Source: an uncultured Lachnospiraceae bacterium (GTDB lineage: Bacteria > Bacillota > Clostridia > Lachnospirales > Lachnospiraceae). From it: DNA of 64,000 bases. This document shows positions 51,188-60,817 of the stretch, piece after piece. The notes under the pieces were generated by a model that saw only the letters and a program-made list of their open reading frames with translations, was not told the origin of the DNA and searched no databases. Location of the stretch: contig CAKRJY010000008.1 in the NCBI GenBank assembly GCA_934352055.1, positions 1-64,000 of the forward strand, given 5' to 3'. The translations under genes and the position numbers were made by a program. Positions within the stretch are counted from its first letter, which is position 1; the number at the start of each line of letters is the position of its first letter.

Positions 51188-52636
51188 TTATTTTGCTTCA
51201 ACGTAAGGGAGAATCACACGTACACTTGTGCCCTCTCCGTAGACACTTTCAATAAAAATGCCATATTCTTCACCGAAATTCAGACGGATCCTTTCGCAGA
51301 CATTGTAAAGCCCGTAAAAGTCCTTGCCGGTCAGAACCTTATTTTGTATGCCGGACTGCACCTGCATAAGGCGCGTCTCGTCAATACCGATACCATCGTC
51401 TGTCACGGTGATGGTAAAATCCTTTTCCCCCGCCTGCCCACGGATACTGATATGCCCCATGCCGCGTTTGTTCTTGATGCCGTGATAAAGGGCATTTTCT
51501 ACCAGCGGCTGGATTGTGATCTTGGGAATACTGTAAATGTAAAGGGACTCCGGCACTTCAATATCATAACTTAAGATATCCTGATACCGAACATGCTGAA
51601 TCTCCAGATAACTCTTTACATGGAGCATTTCTTCCTTAATGGAATTGATGTCCTTTCCCTGATTTAAGGAAGTACGGAAGAAATCCGAAAGATTTCGCAC
51701 CATACCGACGACCCGCTTCTGCTCGCCTGCTTCTGCCAGCCAGATGATGGCATCCAGCGTATTATAGAGGAAATGCGGATTAATCTGTGCCTGCAAAAGT
51801 TCAAATTCTGCCTTGCGCAGACGAATCTGCTCTGTTGTAACCTGTTCCAGAAGTTCGTTGATCTTATCGATCATGGCATTCATGGAATTGCTGAGTGCCG
51901 TCGCTTCCACACCGGTATTGACGTTGGCACGGACAGACAGATTTCCCTTAGCGATCTCATCCGTCACCTGACTCAGTTCTTTAAAAGGCCGCGTGATGCT
52001 CAAAGGGATCAGATAAGACATGATACCGACTGCGACCACAACGCCCGCCAATGCAATCAGACAAAAACGGAGCATCCAGGTGTAGAATTTCTGGTAGTCA
52101 TCCCTTGACTTCTGGATCCCCTGGATCTCATAGTAGGTGTATTGCGAGATCTCGTCCCGCACCAGGGTTGTAACGATCTGGACATCATTTTCCCAGATCT
52201 CCATGTTCTCCTCGTACAGGTTGCCCTCTGCCATGTTTTCATCAATACGCGCCACATAGACCTGCAGACTATCCAGATATTTGCGGATATCCTGCAAACG
52301 GGCCCGATTATCCTGCGATTCTGTGATATTTTCCAGACCTTTGACAACACTTTTTGCATGACGCAGCATGGTGTCTACATCCGACTCCTTGAGCGTCTTA
52401 TTGCCAACAATCACCAGATAGATCTCATAGTCAAAATCTTTCTTGAAATCCAGACTGAATTCACTCGCCACCAGCGTCGAGTTGATCATATCCTCATAAC
52501 GCTGGTTGCAGGACCAGAGATTGTAAATACTGAAAAAGAGGATGGAAAAAATTGGCACCAAAAGGACAAGATACGAAAATCGGATCTTGGTTGCTAATGT
52601 GGATCGATTGTAAAGTTCTATCCATCGTTTTCTCAT
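51188..52636 (-). CDS. Sensor histidine kinase, YesM family
   Basis: 482 residues. N-terminal membrane span (YLVLLVPIFSILFFSIYNLW), an extracellular sensor region of about 150 residues, a second span near 195-215 and a HAMP linker. The kinase core has the His box LLQAQINPHFLYNTLDAIIW and the ATP-binding Asn/Gly boxes (LVENALYHGIKNKRG; VTDDGIGID). Its ATG overlaps the regulator's stop as ATGA. It probably senses the sugar brought in by the downstream importer. Confidence 0.94.
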   Translation of the reverse strand: MRKRWIELYNRSTLATKIRFSYLVLLVPIFSILFFSIYNLWSCNQRYEDMINSTLVASEFSLDFKKDFDYEIYLVIVGNKTLKESDVDTMLRHAKSVVKGLENITESQDNRARLQDIRKYLDSLQVYVARIDENMAEGNLYEENMEIWENDVQIVTTLVRDEISQYTYYEIQGIQKSRDDYQKFYTWMLRFCLIALAGVVVAVGIMSYLIPLSITRPFKELSQVTDEIAKGNLSVRANVNTGVEATALSNSMNAMIDKINELLEQVTTEQIRLRKAEFELLQAQINPHFLYNTLDAIIWLAEAGEQKRVVGMVRNLSDFFRTSLNQGKDINSIKEEMLHVKSYLEIQHVRYQDILSYDIEVPESLYIYSIPKITIQPLVENALYHGIKNKRGMGHISIRGQAGEKDFTITVTDDGIGIDETRLMQVQSGIQNKVLTGKDFYGLYNVCERIRLNFGEEYGIFIESVYGEGTSVRVILPYVEAK

Positions 52637-54240
52637 ACCGCCTTGGCTCCATTTCGATACTGGATTGGTGTCATTCCCTGGGTCTTTTTAAAGAGATAGG
52701 AAAAATAATGTGCATCCTTGTATCCCACCAAAAGACTAATGGCACTGCTCTTTTCGGCGGTGCAGCGCAAAAGTTCCTTCGCTTTTCCCATGCGGTAATC
52801 TGTCAGATATTTGATAAAGGTCTGACCGGTCTGCTGGCTGAAAATGGTACTCAGATGGTTTGGTGAAAAATTGACATAGGAAGCAACCGTGTTTAAAGAC
52901 AGATCTTCCTCTGCATAGTTCTCGTCTATATAATGCATGACCTGCTCTACCACATCACGGTAGCGGTCAGTCGCCCGCTGTTCCCGTAGATTGACTGCCT
53001 TTTGTAAAATGCCCTGCACATAGTCCATGGCTTTTTTTTCATCGCCCACGATACCGGAATTTAAGTCCGGTGCAGCCACCTGCTCTTTTCCTACATGAAT
53101 ACTCTCCAGGAAATCGCCGACGCAGAAGTAGGCATCCATAACGATATACTGGCGGAAAACACCGGATTTTAAGGCATTGGTACCGGCTCCGCGGAAAAAT
53201 TCTTCTACAAAATATACCACTTCATCCGAACCGCCCACCTTTAAGAATTCCGTGATCTTACCACGGTTGACTTCCTTGGTATTGACACTCTCGATAGAAA
53301 ATGACTCCTCAGCCTCCGCCTTTTCACTGTCCTGACTGCGAACGACCATATTCTCCTTTTGCAGGTAACGATGTGCAAACGCACGCCTTGCCTGTTCAAA
53401 CGACTCAGGCAACTCCCGCAGACGGTTGACCGGCTCTCCCATGCCAACATAGTAGACCAGATGATGATAGGTTCCGATTGTTTTCTGTAAGATCTCTAAG
53501 AAAAGTTTTTCCTTTTCCTCGATCTCTTCCCTGCTGTCTCCCTTGAACAAAAGTGCCTTTCCTTCCAGACTACGCTCGAATACCAGTACATCGCCCTCGG
53601 ATTCATAGGACTTTAAGGTTTCCTCTGCCTCTACAATGCTGCTGGAGAACTCATCTCTGGCGTGTCTGGTCGATTGTATCTGTACCAGGACGATATTGTA
53701 CCAGATAGCGGAAATATCCAGTTCCAGATGGTCTGCCATTTCCAGCAATTCGACCGGTGTCTTGCTTCCGATCACCAGATACTTAAAGAACTCTTTACGG
53801 TTCTTCTGGACATTTTCTTCCATTTCCCGCTGATACTGCTCGCGGACTTCCTGTTCTCTCTTTTTCTCCCGGATCTTTTCTGCTAACTGATCCAACTCCT
53901 GCAAGAGTTCATCCCCACTGATCGGTTTGGAAAGATACTGTGCCACACCAAGTTTGATGGCTTCTTTGGCATAAGCAAACTCCTCAAATCCTGTCAGGAT
54001 GATGATCTCGATCCATGGCATCTCCTTCTTGATCAGTTTGCTCAATTCCAGACCATCCATAAAAGGCATACGGATATCCGTAATGACAATATCCGGTTTA
54101 CATTTCTGGATCATAGGATAAGCAACTTCCCCATCACCTGCTTCCCCGCAAAATTCATAACCATGGGAAGCCCAGTCAATGTTATTCTTGATGCCTTCCC
54201 GCATAACGAATTCATCTTCGACTAAAAATACCTTCAACAT
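52633..54240 (-). CDS. Response regulator with AraC domain, YesN family
   Basis: 535 residues. The start MLKVFLVEDEFVMREGIKNN at 54240 gives the standard receiver N-terminus; the frame is open upstream through the glycosyltransferase gene but that part is an out-of-frame shadow. Receiver Asp lies in DIVITDIRMPFMDGLELS. A coiled linker leads to a C-terminal AraC double helix-turn-helix (TVASYVNFSPNHLSTIFSQQ and LLVGYKDAHYFSYLFKKTQG). It presumably activates the CUT2 operon downstream. Confidence 0.94.
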   Translation of the reverse strand: MLKVFLVEDEFVMREGIKNNIDWASHGYEFCGEAGDGEVAYPMIQKCKPDIVITDIRMPFMDGLELSKLIKKEMPWIEIIILTGFEEFAYAKEAIKLGVAQYLSKPISGDELLQELDQLAEKIREKKREQEVREQYQREMEENVQKNRKEFFKYLVIGSKTPVELLEMADHLELDISAIWYNIVLVQIQSTRHARDEFSSSIVEAEETLKSYESEGDVLVFERSLEGKALLFKGDSREEIEEKEKLFLEILQKTIGTYHHLVYYVGMGEPVNRLRELPESFEQARRAFAHRYLQKENMVVRSQDSEKAEAEESFSIESVNTKEVNRGKITEFLKVGGSDEVVYFVEEFFRGAGTNALKSGVFRQYIVMDAYFCVGDFLESIHVGKEQVAAPDLNSGIVGDEKKAMDYVQGILQKAVNLREQRATDRYRDVVEQVMHYIDENYAEEDLSLNTVASYVNFSPNHLSTIFSQQTGQTFIKYLTDYRMGKAKELLRCTAEKSSAISLLVGYKDAHYFSYLFKKTQGMTPIQYRNGAKAV

Positions 54241-54242
54241 AT

Positions 54243-55187
54243 CTAATCTTCCTCTGTTTCCTCCACCAGATAAAGCGGGCGCTTCTTGGTTTCCAGATAG
54301 GTCTTTGCCATGTATTGTCCCAAAATACCCATGCAAAGCAATTGCACACCTGCAATAAACATGATGATACAAACCATAGACGGCCAGCCCGATGTCGGAT
54401 CTCCAAAAAGTACCGTACGAATAATGATAAAAATAATTGCCACAAATGCTACCAGGCAAAAGACCATTCCCATAACCGATGCCATCACAAGTGGTGCCGT
54501 TGAAAATGCAACAATACCATCTAATGCATATAAAAACAACTTCCAGAAGGACCATTTGGTTTCTCCGGCAGAACGTTCAATATTTTCGTATTCTAGCCAT
54601 TTCTTCCGGAAACCGACCCATCCAAAAATCCCTTTTGAAAAACGATTATACTCGCCCATACTAAGGATGGCATTTACCACTTTTCGGTTCATCAACTGGA
54701 AATCCCTGGCACCATCAACAATATCTGCACTTGAAATCTTATTCATGATGCGATAGAACATACGGGCAAAGAAAGAACGGATTGGTGGTTCTCCTTTTCG
54801 GGTAACACGGCGCGAACCTACACAATCATAGCCTTCCTCTTCGATCACCCGTAACATTTCCGGCAAAAGCGCCGGCGGATCCTGCAGATCTGCATCCAAA
54901 ATTGCCACATAATCTCCCCTAGCATTCTGCAACCCGGCATAGATGGCTGCCTCCTTTCCAAAATTTCTGGAAAAGGAAACATATCGCACACGCGCATCCT
55001 TTTTATGTAAATCCCGCAGGACTTCAAGCGTTCCATCCGAAGATCCGTCATCAATAAAGAGATACTCGATCTCCACCCCAGGTAATTCCTTTTCTACACG
55101 CGATGCCTCCGCATAAAAGATGGGCAGTGCCTCCTCCTCATTGTATGCCGGAACCACCATGGTCAACTTCTTTTTATCCATACTCAT
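54243..55187 (-). CDS. GT2 glycosyltransferase, DPM1/GtrB type
   Basis: About 314 residues. GT-A domain with MVVPAYNEEEALPIFYAEAS, FIDDGSSDGTLEVLRDL and the DxD-like ILDADLQDPPALLPEM, then two C-terminal membrane spans (MASVMGMVFCLVAFVAIIFI and MVCIIMFIAGVQLLCMGILG). Such enzymes transfer a sugar from a nucleotide donor to undecaprenyl or polyprenyl phosphate. The upstream genes make GDP-mannose precursors, so a mannosyl donor is plausible. The start is uncertain: ATG 55187 is used; TTG codons at 55199 and 55229 are in frame. It lies 2 bp before yesN. Confidence 0.88.
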   Translation of the reverse strand: MSMDKKKLTMVVPAYNEEEALPIFYAEASRVEKELPGVEIEYLFIDDGSSDGTLEVLRDLHKKDARVRYVSFSRNFGKEAAIYAGLQNARGDYVAILDADLQDPPALLPEMLRVIEEEGYDCVGSRRVTRKGEPPIRSFFARMFYRIMNKISSADIVDGARDFQLMNRKVVNAILSMGEYNRFSKGIFGWVGFRKKWLEYENIERSAGETKWSFWKLFLYALDGIVAFSTAPLVMASVMGMVFCLVAFVAIIFIIIRTVLFGDPTSGWPSMVCIIMFIAGVQLLCMGILGQYMAKTYLETKKRPLYLVEETEED

Positions 55188-55215
55188 TTTCTCTGTCAAA
55201 ATTGATATTCCCTCA

Positions 55216-56946
55216 CTATTTACGGTCAAACAGAGCCATCATGCCCTTGGTGAGCCCTTCCAACTTGTCCTCTGCATCTGCAAGGGAGGATCCCTTTACG
55301 CCAAAATAAAACTTGATCTTTGGCTCTGTACCGGAAGGCCGCACGCAGCACCATGCATGATCCTCCAACTCATAATAGAGCACATTGGAAGTCGGAAGTC
55401 CTGTTGCACTCTTACTACCATCTGTCATATCATATCTTACGTCTGTCTTATAATCACGTACTGCCAGTACCTTGGCATCACCGATCTGCTGTGGCAAATG
55501 TTCTCTTGCTTCTGCCATCATCTGCTGGATTTGCTGTGCACCATCCATACCCTTTAACGTAATGGTCTCAAGACCTTCCTTAAAGTAACCGTATTTTTCA
55601 TACATGGCAAGCATGGCATCCCACAACGTCTTGCCTTGCTTTTTATACCAGGAAGCCACTTCACAAAGCATCATTACTGCCACACAGGCATCTTTATCTC
55701 TGGCATAAGTTCCCGCCAGACAACCATAGCTTTCTTCAAGACCAAATACGTAATTGTAAGTGTGGTTCTCCTCAAACAGACGAATCTGTTCTCCTATATA
55801 CTTAAATCCTGTTAAAACCTCAATCAAGTGCACACCGTATGCCTGTGCAATCACTTTTGCCATATCGGTTGTAACTATGGTTTCTACAAGCGCCGGATTT
55901 TCTGGCATGGTACCCGTTGCTGTACGTTCCTTCAAAATGTATTCTGCAATCAGCATTCCTGACATATTTCCTGTGAAGGAAACATAATTTCCGCTCTTTG
56001 TATCCTTACAATATACACCAAGACGATCTGCATCCGGATCTGTTGCCAACACGATATCTGCGTCTACTTTTTTTGCAAGCGCAAGGGCAAGTTCAAAAGC
56101 TTTTGGCGATTCCGGATTCGGATATGCTACGGTCGGAAAAGTTCCGTCCGGTTTTTCCTGCTCCGGCACAACATATACCTTTTCAAATCCCAATTCTTTT
56201 AAAACACGACGCACCGGGATATTTCCCGTTCCATGCAGTGGTGTATAGACAATCGTAAAATCCTTTGCCATCTCTGAAATCACTTCCGGATGAATGGATT
56301 GTTTCTTTAACTCTTCCATATATGCTTCATCAATCTCTGTATCGATTTCCTGATAAAGCCCTGCTGCTACAGCATCTGCCTTCTCCATTGTCTTTACAAG
56401 ATCAAACGATGTCACCTTTGCTACTTCCGCCAAAATATTTTTATCATGTGGTGGTGTGATCTGGGCTCCATCTTCCCAATACACCTTATAACCATTGTAT
56501 TCTCTCGGATTGTGGCTGGCTGTCACCACAATACCGGCAATACAGCCTAGTTTTCTTACGGCAAAAGAAAGTTCCGGTGTTGGGCGAAGACTTGTAAAGC
56601 GATATGTCTTTATCCCATTGGCATTGAGGCAAAGTGCTGCTTCTGTGGCAAATTCCGGTGACATAATACGGGAATCATACGCAATCGCCACACCTTTTTC
56701 TTGTCCATTTTGCGAAATGATGTAATTGGCAAGTCCCTGTGTTGCCTGACGTACCGTATAGATATTCATACGGTTTGTTCCTGCTCCAATGACGCCACGG
56801 AGTCCGCCCGTACCAAATTCCAGCTGACGGTAAAAGCGGTCTTCAATCTCCTTTTCATCATCTGCGATGGCGCGCAGCTCTTCTTTTGTTGCTTCATCAA
56901 AATATGGGTTTTGCAGCCAATCCTGATATGTATCTTTGTAGTTCAT
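55216..56946 (-). CDS. Phosphoglucomutase/phosphomannomutase
   Basis: Interconverts hexose-1- and hexose-6-phosphates, 576 residues. Early segment LEFGTGGLRGVIGAGTNRMN, the phosphoserine loop IVVTASHNPREYNGYKVYWE, the metal loop IVLATDPDADRLGVYC and the sugar loop FGLEESYGCLAGTYARDKDA. The C-terminal phosphate loop is CVRPSGTEPKIKFYFG. The PgcA-like length and the linked manC genes suggest it supplies mannose-1-phosphate and/or glucose-1-phosphate. Confidence 0.95.
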   Translation of the reverse strand: MNYKDTYQDWLQNPYFDEATKEELRAIADDEKEIEDRFYRQLEFGTGGLRGVIGAGTNRMNIYTVRQATQGLANYIISQNGQEKGVAIAYDSRIMSPEFATEAALCLNANGIKTYRFTSLRPTPELSFAVRKLGCIAGIVVTASHNPREYNGYKVYWEDGAQITPPHDKNILAEVAKVTSFDLVKTMEKADAVAAGLYQEIDTEIDEAYMEELKKQSIHPEVISEMAKDFTIVYTPLHGTGNIPVRRVLKELGFEKVYVVPEQEKPDGTFPTVAYPNPESPKAFELALALAKKVDADIVLATDPDADRLGVYCKDTKSGNYVSFTGNMSGMLIAEYILKERTATGTMPENPALVETIVTTDMAKVIAQAYGVHLIEVLTGFKYIGEQIRLFEENHTYNYVFGLEESYGCLAGTYARDKDACVAVMMLCEVASWYKKQGKTLWDAMLAMYEKYGYFKEGLETITLKGMDGAQQIQQMMAEAREHLPQQIGDAKVLAVRDYKTDVRYDMTDGSKSATGLPTSNVLYYELEDHAWCCVRPSGTEPKIKFYFGVKGSSLADAEDKLEGLTKGMMALFDRK

Positions 56947-56961
56947 GTTTGCCTCCTAATT

Positions 56962-58029
56962 TTACAAATATTGTGTCTCGCCGCGCTCTTTTAGCTCATC
57001 CACAATTTTCTTCACGTCCTGGGCGCGGTTCTTGTCGCAGACAAGGATTGCATCGTCAGTCTCGACGACAATCAGATTATCTACACCAATGGTGGTAATC
57101 AGACGTTTCTTTCCGTAGACGATACTATTTGTTGTATCAATACCAATGTGATCCGCTGCAACTACATTACCATTTTTATCTTCGTCATAAAGAACACCTA
57201 AATTGTCCCAGCTTCCGACATCATTCCATCCAAATTCTGCGGAAATCACAAGCACATCTGCACTCTTTTCCATAATACCATAGTCAATGGAAATACTTGG
57301 AATCGTTGGATATACGCGGGCAATGGTTTCTGCCTCTGCATCCGTCCCCATAGCTTCTCCAATTTCATGCAGACAAGCTGCCACATCTGGAAGCAATGCG
57401 TCAAACGCACGCAGGATGGTGGATGCGCGCCAGATAAACATACCGCTGTTCCATGCATATTCTCCACTGGCTACATAGGACTTTGCCGTTTCTTCATCCG
57501 GTTTTTCTCTGAATTCTACAACCTTTTTTGCATATCCTTCATCTGCTGCATCAAACTTGATGTAACCATATCCCGTCGATGGAAATGTCGGTGTAATACC
57601 AAGCGTAATGAGTTTATCCTGCTCTTCTGCAATCTGAATCGCTTCTTTTAGTACACGTGTAAACTCCGGCTCGTTTTTAATGAAATGATCTGATGGGAAA
57701 ATACACATGATACCATCACCATATTTTTTTACGAGTTCAAGTGCTGCATAGCCAATGCACGCTGATGTATTTCTAGCGGAAGGTTCTGCCAGAATGTGAT
57801 TCGGTGCAATTCTTCCCTCCGTTGCTATGCGCATCTTCGGCACTTGCGTCTCATTGGTCACAATAAAAATATCCTGCTGCTCCGTAAATGTCGCAATGCG
57901 GTCAATGGTCTCATTCACCATCAAATCTTTTCCGCTCAGATTTAACAACTGTTTTGGTTCCTCTGCTCTCGATAGTGGCCAAAATCTGGTGCCACCTCCA
58001 CCTGCCATAATTACGCCATATGTCTTCAT
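56962..58029 (-). CDS. manC: Mannose-1-phosphate guanylyltransferase
   Basis: Makes GDP-mannose from mannose-1-phosphate and GTP. 355 residues, start TYGVIMAGGGGTRFWPLSRA with the pyrophosphorylase loop. ILAEPSARNTSACIGYAAL is close to the EPxxRNTAPAI block, IFPSDHFI carries the metal Asp, and VEFREKPDEETAKSYVASGE the catalytic Lys region. No isomerase domain is fused. It starts with GAGG upstream and follows the three-domain fusion by 76 bp. Confidence 0.95.
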   Translation of the reverse strand: MKTYGVIMAGGGGTRFWPLSRAEEPKQLLNLSGKDLMVNETIDRIATFTEQQDIFIVTNETQVPKMRIATEGRIAPNHILAEPSARNTSACIGYAALELVKKYGDGIMCIFPSDHFIKNEPEFTRVLKEAIQIAEEQDKLITLGITPTFPSTGYGYIKFDAADEGYAKKVVEFREKPDEETAKSYVASGEYAWNSGMFIWRASTILRAFDALLPDVAACLHEIGEAMGTDAEAETIARVYPTIPSISIDYGIMEKSADVLVISAEFGWNDVGSWDNLGVLYDEDKNGNVVAADHIGIDTTNSIVYGKKRLITTIGVDNLIVVETDDAILVCDKNRAQDVKKIVDELKERGETQYL

Positions 58030-58105
58030 TTTCTATACCTCACTTTTTTAACGCGTCCAACAGCCAGCCTTCCCCATGGCTTTTCTCTTCTTATGACCGG
58101 CTTTA

Positions 58106-60403
58106 TTAGATTCTCGTTGTAATCAATTCACATGTTCCTTCTATATGAACTGCCTTGCGACCGGCAGCGATAAAAATACTATCGCCTGCCTGGAAAGAAA
58201 TTTTTTCCTCTCCACTTGTTATTATGCCATTTCCATCCAAAATCACAAGTGAAACAAATGATGATTCATCTACATATAATGTCTGTTGTTCCTGTATCTG
58301 ATATTTCTCGCACTGAAAGTATTTACACAAACTTAATTGTTGTACAATATTTCCTTCTTTCTCCTGTGGTTCCAGTAAACCAAATGCGCGCTGCTCATAT
58401 GGCTCAAAACACATAACATCCAATGCTTTATCCACATGCAATGGTCGTTTGTGCCCCTCTTTATCCACACGATCATAATCATATACACGATATGTGCTGT
58501 TTGAATTTTGCTGAATTTCACAAATCAATATCCCGGCTCCAATGGCATGAATGGTTCCTGCCGGAATAAAAATAACATCACCTTTTTTTACTGACACTTT
58601 ATTCAGTACTTCCGTAATGGTATTATTTGCCAGGCGCTCCCGCACTTCCTGTTCTGTTACCTTCCTTGCAAATCCACAGTATAAATATGCGCCTTCTTCT
58701 GCATCCATCACATACCACATTTCATTTTTCCCAAACTCTTTTTCGTTGGAAAAAGCATACTCATCATCTGGATGAATCTGTACAGAAAGCGGCTTAGCGG
58801 CATCAATAAACTTGATCAGAATCGGAAATCGGTCAAATGTACGGCTCTTCCAGCCACACACCTTTGCGCCATATTCTCTGATAAAATCACCAAACAATTT
58901 GCCATCAAATGTTCCGCCTACAATACGGCTCTGCCCATCTTTATGTGCAGACAGTTCCCACGACTCTGCCGTAATATCACAAGGACTTTTCTTACCAAAT
59001 TGTGTCACAAGGCGCGTTCCACCCCACAGATAATCCTTATATGCCGGAGACAAAAGATACATGTCCGGTATGGAGCCTGTATGTATCGCAACCTCATCCA
59101 AATGAATCATATCCCGTTCATCAATTTCCTGACCGGTGTCCACTTCGATCACAATGACATTTTGATCGCTCTCATTGTAAAGACGGTGCAATTGGTTTGG
59201 CAGAATATTTATACTCTCGCACTCATGAATATGTATCTTTTTTCCATTCAGATCAACCGCCAATGTACCTTGTATCACCGAATAGTTTTCATTGCGTTTT
59301 TCATGCGTATGGGCTGACAATGTTGCTCCCGGATACATCACAATACGCCGCACACGATATCCCGGAGCCTGCGCAATAATCTCCCGGACGCCCCAGTTAC
59401 GATAAACTTTCGGGCTATAATTAAAATACGCCTCATAACAATCCGGCGCTTGAGCAATAATACTTTTGATATCCTGCTCCGATTCCTTTTTTGTGATATA
59501 AATGGCATCTTCCGTATTCACAACAAACAAATCCGATAAATCATTTCCAACAATCAGCTGACGCTCTGCCTGATTAACAACCGTCGTATTTTTACAATCA
59601 CGCAAAATGGTATTTTCATTTTGTCTATTCTGATACACTTTTTCATAGGAACGGAAATTACTAACATCCTGCCACTCCATAAAAAGTGGTACAACCGCTA
59701 CATGATCCGATGCTTCGAGCAATGCTTTTTCTATATGAATACGCGATGTCGCATTCTGATCCCGCTGTGCATACGCTGCACTTTCCATGGCTTTTTTCTT
59801 ATTTCTCAGCACTTCTTCCAATTCTTTTTGCAACATACCGTTATTGCAAAGAATCATTCCGCTGTTCCACAGGATGTCGTCCTGATAAAAAATCTTTTCT
59901 GCCATCTCTTTTGATGGTTTTTCTATGAAACGGCTGACATGATTTCCCTGATAGCGAATATATCCATAAGATGTTTTGGGTGCATCTGCACGCACTCCAA
60001 AAAGAACATATTGCCCCTGATCTGCCAAAAGTTTTGCTGCATGAAGCGCATCGGAATAGCCTTGTCCGGTAAGAACTAAATCTGCCGGCATGCTCAAGAC
60101 TTTCTCTTCTTTTGCAATGACAGAGCTCGCTTTTAAAACAGCCGGTGCTGTACCTAATGCCTCTGTTTCTGTTAGGATTTGATACGCAACCCCCTGAAAC
60201 TGTTTCATCTGTCCTTCGACAATTTCCTGATATTCCTGATTCGTAACAATAATGAATTCATCACAAAACGGAATGTTACGGATAATGGTTTCCTGAAACA
60301 GGGAATTATCCTTATTTAAATTTAAAAATTGCTTCGGTGTATTTCGTCGTGAGAGTGGCCATAAGCGGTCTCCCACACCTCCTGCTAATATGATTGCTTT
60401 CAA
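58106..60403 (-). CDS. Three-domain fusion: GMP-like, cupin PMI (type II), type I PMI
   Basis: 765 residues; TTG start at 60403, AGGAG ten bases upstream, 3 bp after the XRE gene. Residues 1-275 resemble mannose-1-phosphate guanylyltransferase (IILAGGVGDRLWPLSRRNTP), but the EPxGRNTAPA block is replaced by TETEALGTAPAV. Residues about 345-435 are the type II cupin isomerase domain (GATLSAHTHEKRNENYSVIQ). Residues about 450-765 are a type I phosphomannose isomerase (PLSVQIHPDDEYAFSNEKEF, then GTIHAIGAGILICEIQQNSN) with its zinc ligands. It would couple fructose-6-phosphate to mannose-6-phosphate and GDP-mannose synthesis. Confidence 0.92.
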   Translation of the reverse strand: MKAIILAGGVGDRLWPLSRRNTPKQFLNLNKDNSLFQETIIRNIPFCDEFIIVTNQEYQEIVEGQMKQFQGVAYQILTETEALGTAPAVLKASSVIAKEEKVLSMPADLVLTGQGYSDALHAAKLLADQGQYVLFGVRADAPKTSYGYIRYQGNHVSRFIEKPSKEMAEKIFYQDDILWNSGMILCNNGMLQKELEEVLRNKKKAMESAAYAQRDQNATSRIHIEKALLEASDHVAVVPLFMEWQDVSNFRSYEKVYQNRQNENTILRDCKNTTVVNQAERQLIVGNDLSDLFVVNTEDAIYITKKESEQDIKSIIAQAPDCYEAYFNYSPKVYRNWGVREIIAQAPGYRVRRIVMYPGATLSAHTHEKRNENYSVIQGTLAVDLNGKKIHIHECESINILPNQLHRLYNESDQNVIVIEVDTGQEIDERDMIHLDEVAIHTGSIPDMYLLSPAYKDYLWGGTRLVTQFGKKSPCDITAESWELSAHKDGQSRIVGGTFDGKLFGDFIREYGAKVCGWKSRTFDRFPILIKFIDAAKPLSVQIHPDDEYAFSNEKEFGKNEMWYVMDAEEGAYLYCGFARKVTEQEVRERLANNTITEVLNKVSVKKGDVIFIPAGTIHAIGAGILICEIQQNSNSTYRVYDYDRVDKEGHKRPLHVDKALDVMCFEPYEQRAFGLLEPQEKEGNIVQQLSLCKYFQCEKYQIQEQQTLYVDESSFVSLVILDGNGIITSGEEKISFQAGDSIFIAAGRKAVHIEGTCELITTRI

Positions 60404-60406
60404 TTC

Positions 60407-60715
60407 TTATCTTCTCCTGTTTTGTAAGTTATTGTAAATCCTGGTCTCATTGATTACCTCCTGTATATCCTGATAAGGTACATTCAAAAACAACTCTCGC
60501 AATTCATCGGCCACATCTAATGCCATTGCTATTTTTGTCAGTGAAAGCAAGGAAATCTGACCTGTCGTCTCAAATCGTTTGATAGAACCATAACTCACAC
60601 CACTCATATCTGCCAGTTTCTGCTGTGAAATTTTTCTCCGTTTACGGACTTGGCACAAGCGCTTTGCAAGTTTTTGATCTAATTCCTCTGCTGTTTCCCA
60701 TATCAATGCTTCCAT
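60407..60715 (-). CDS. XRE-family helix-turn-helix regulator
   Basis: 102 residues with a single HTH (RKISQQKLADMSGVSYGSIK, then RFETTGQISLLSLTKIAMAL), resembling HipB-like or SinR-like regulators. No toxin partner is adjacent. It is the first gene of the GDP-mannose operon, ending 3 bp before the fusion gene, and probably controls that operon through the repeats just upstream. Confidence 0.88.
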   Translation of the reverse strand: MEALIWETAEELDQKLAKRLCQVRKRRKISQQKLADMSGVSYGSIKRFETTGQISLLSLTKIAMALDVADELRELFLNVPYQDIQEVINETRIYNNLQNRRR

Positions 60716-60737
60716 ATAATCTCCATCATCAGATAAA

Positions 60738-60789
60738 ATATTATCTATTTATCGCTCATTTTCCTATTTATGTATAATATATTATCTAT
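60738..60789. repeat. Direct repeat ATATTATCTAT, likely operator pair
   Basis: Identical 11-bp repeats at 60738-60748 and 60779-60789, centres 41 bp apart (about four helical turns), lie between the XRE promoter and start codon. They are the likeliest binding sites for the XRE protein (inference). Confidence 0.55.
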
Positions 60790-60816
60790 ATTATCACATC
60801 AATATATGCATAACAA
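60788..60816 (-). promoter_or_regulatory. Probable promoter of the XRE/GDP-mannose operon
   Basis: On the minus strand TTGTTA (60811-60816) and TAATAT (60788-60793) with a 17-bp spacer. One direct repeat overlaps the -10 box. Confidence 0.55.
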
Positions 60817-60817
60817 C

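Noticed and set aside
54243..54555. Upstream extension of the YesN frame to 54555
   Set aside because: That part is the out-of-frame shadow of the glycosyltransferase gene; the receiver domain starts cleanly at 54240.
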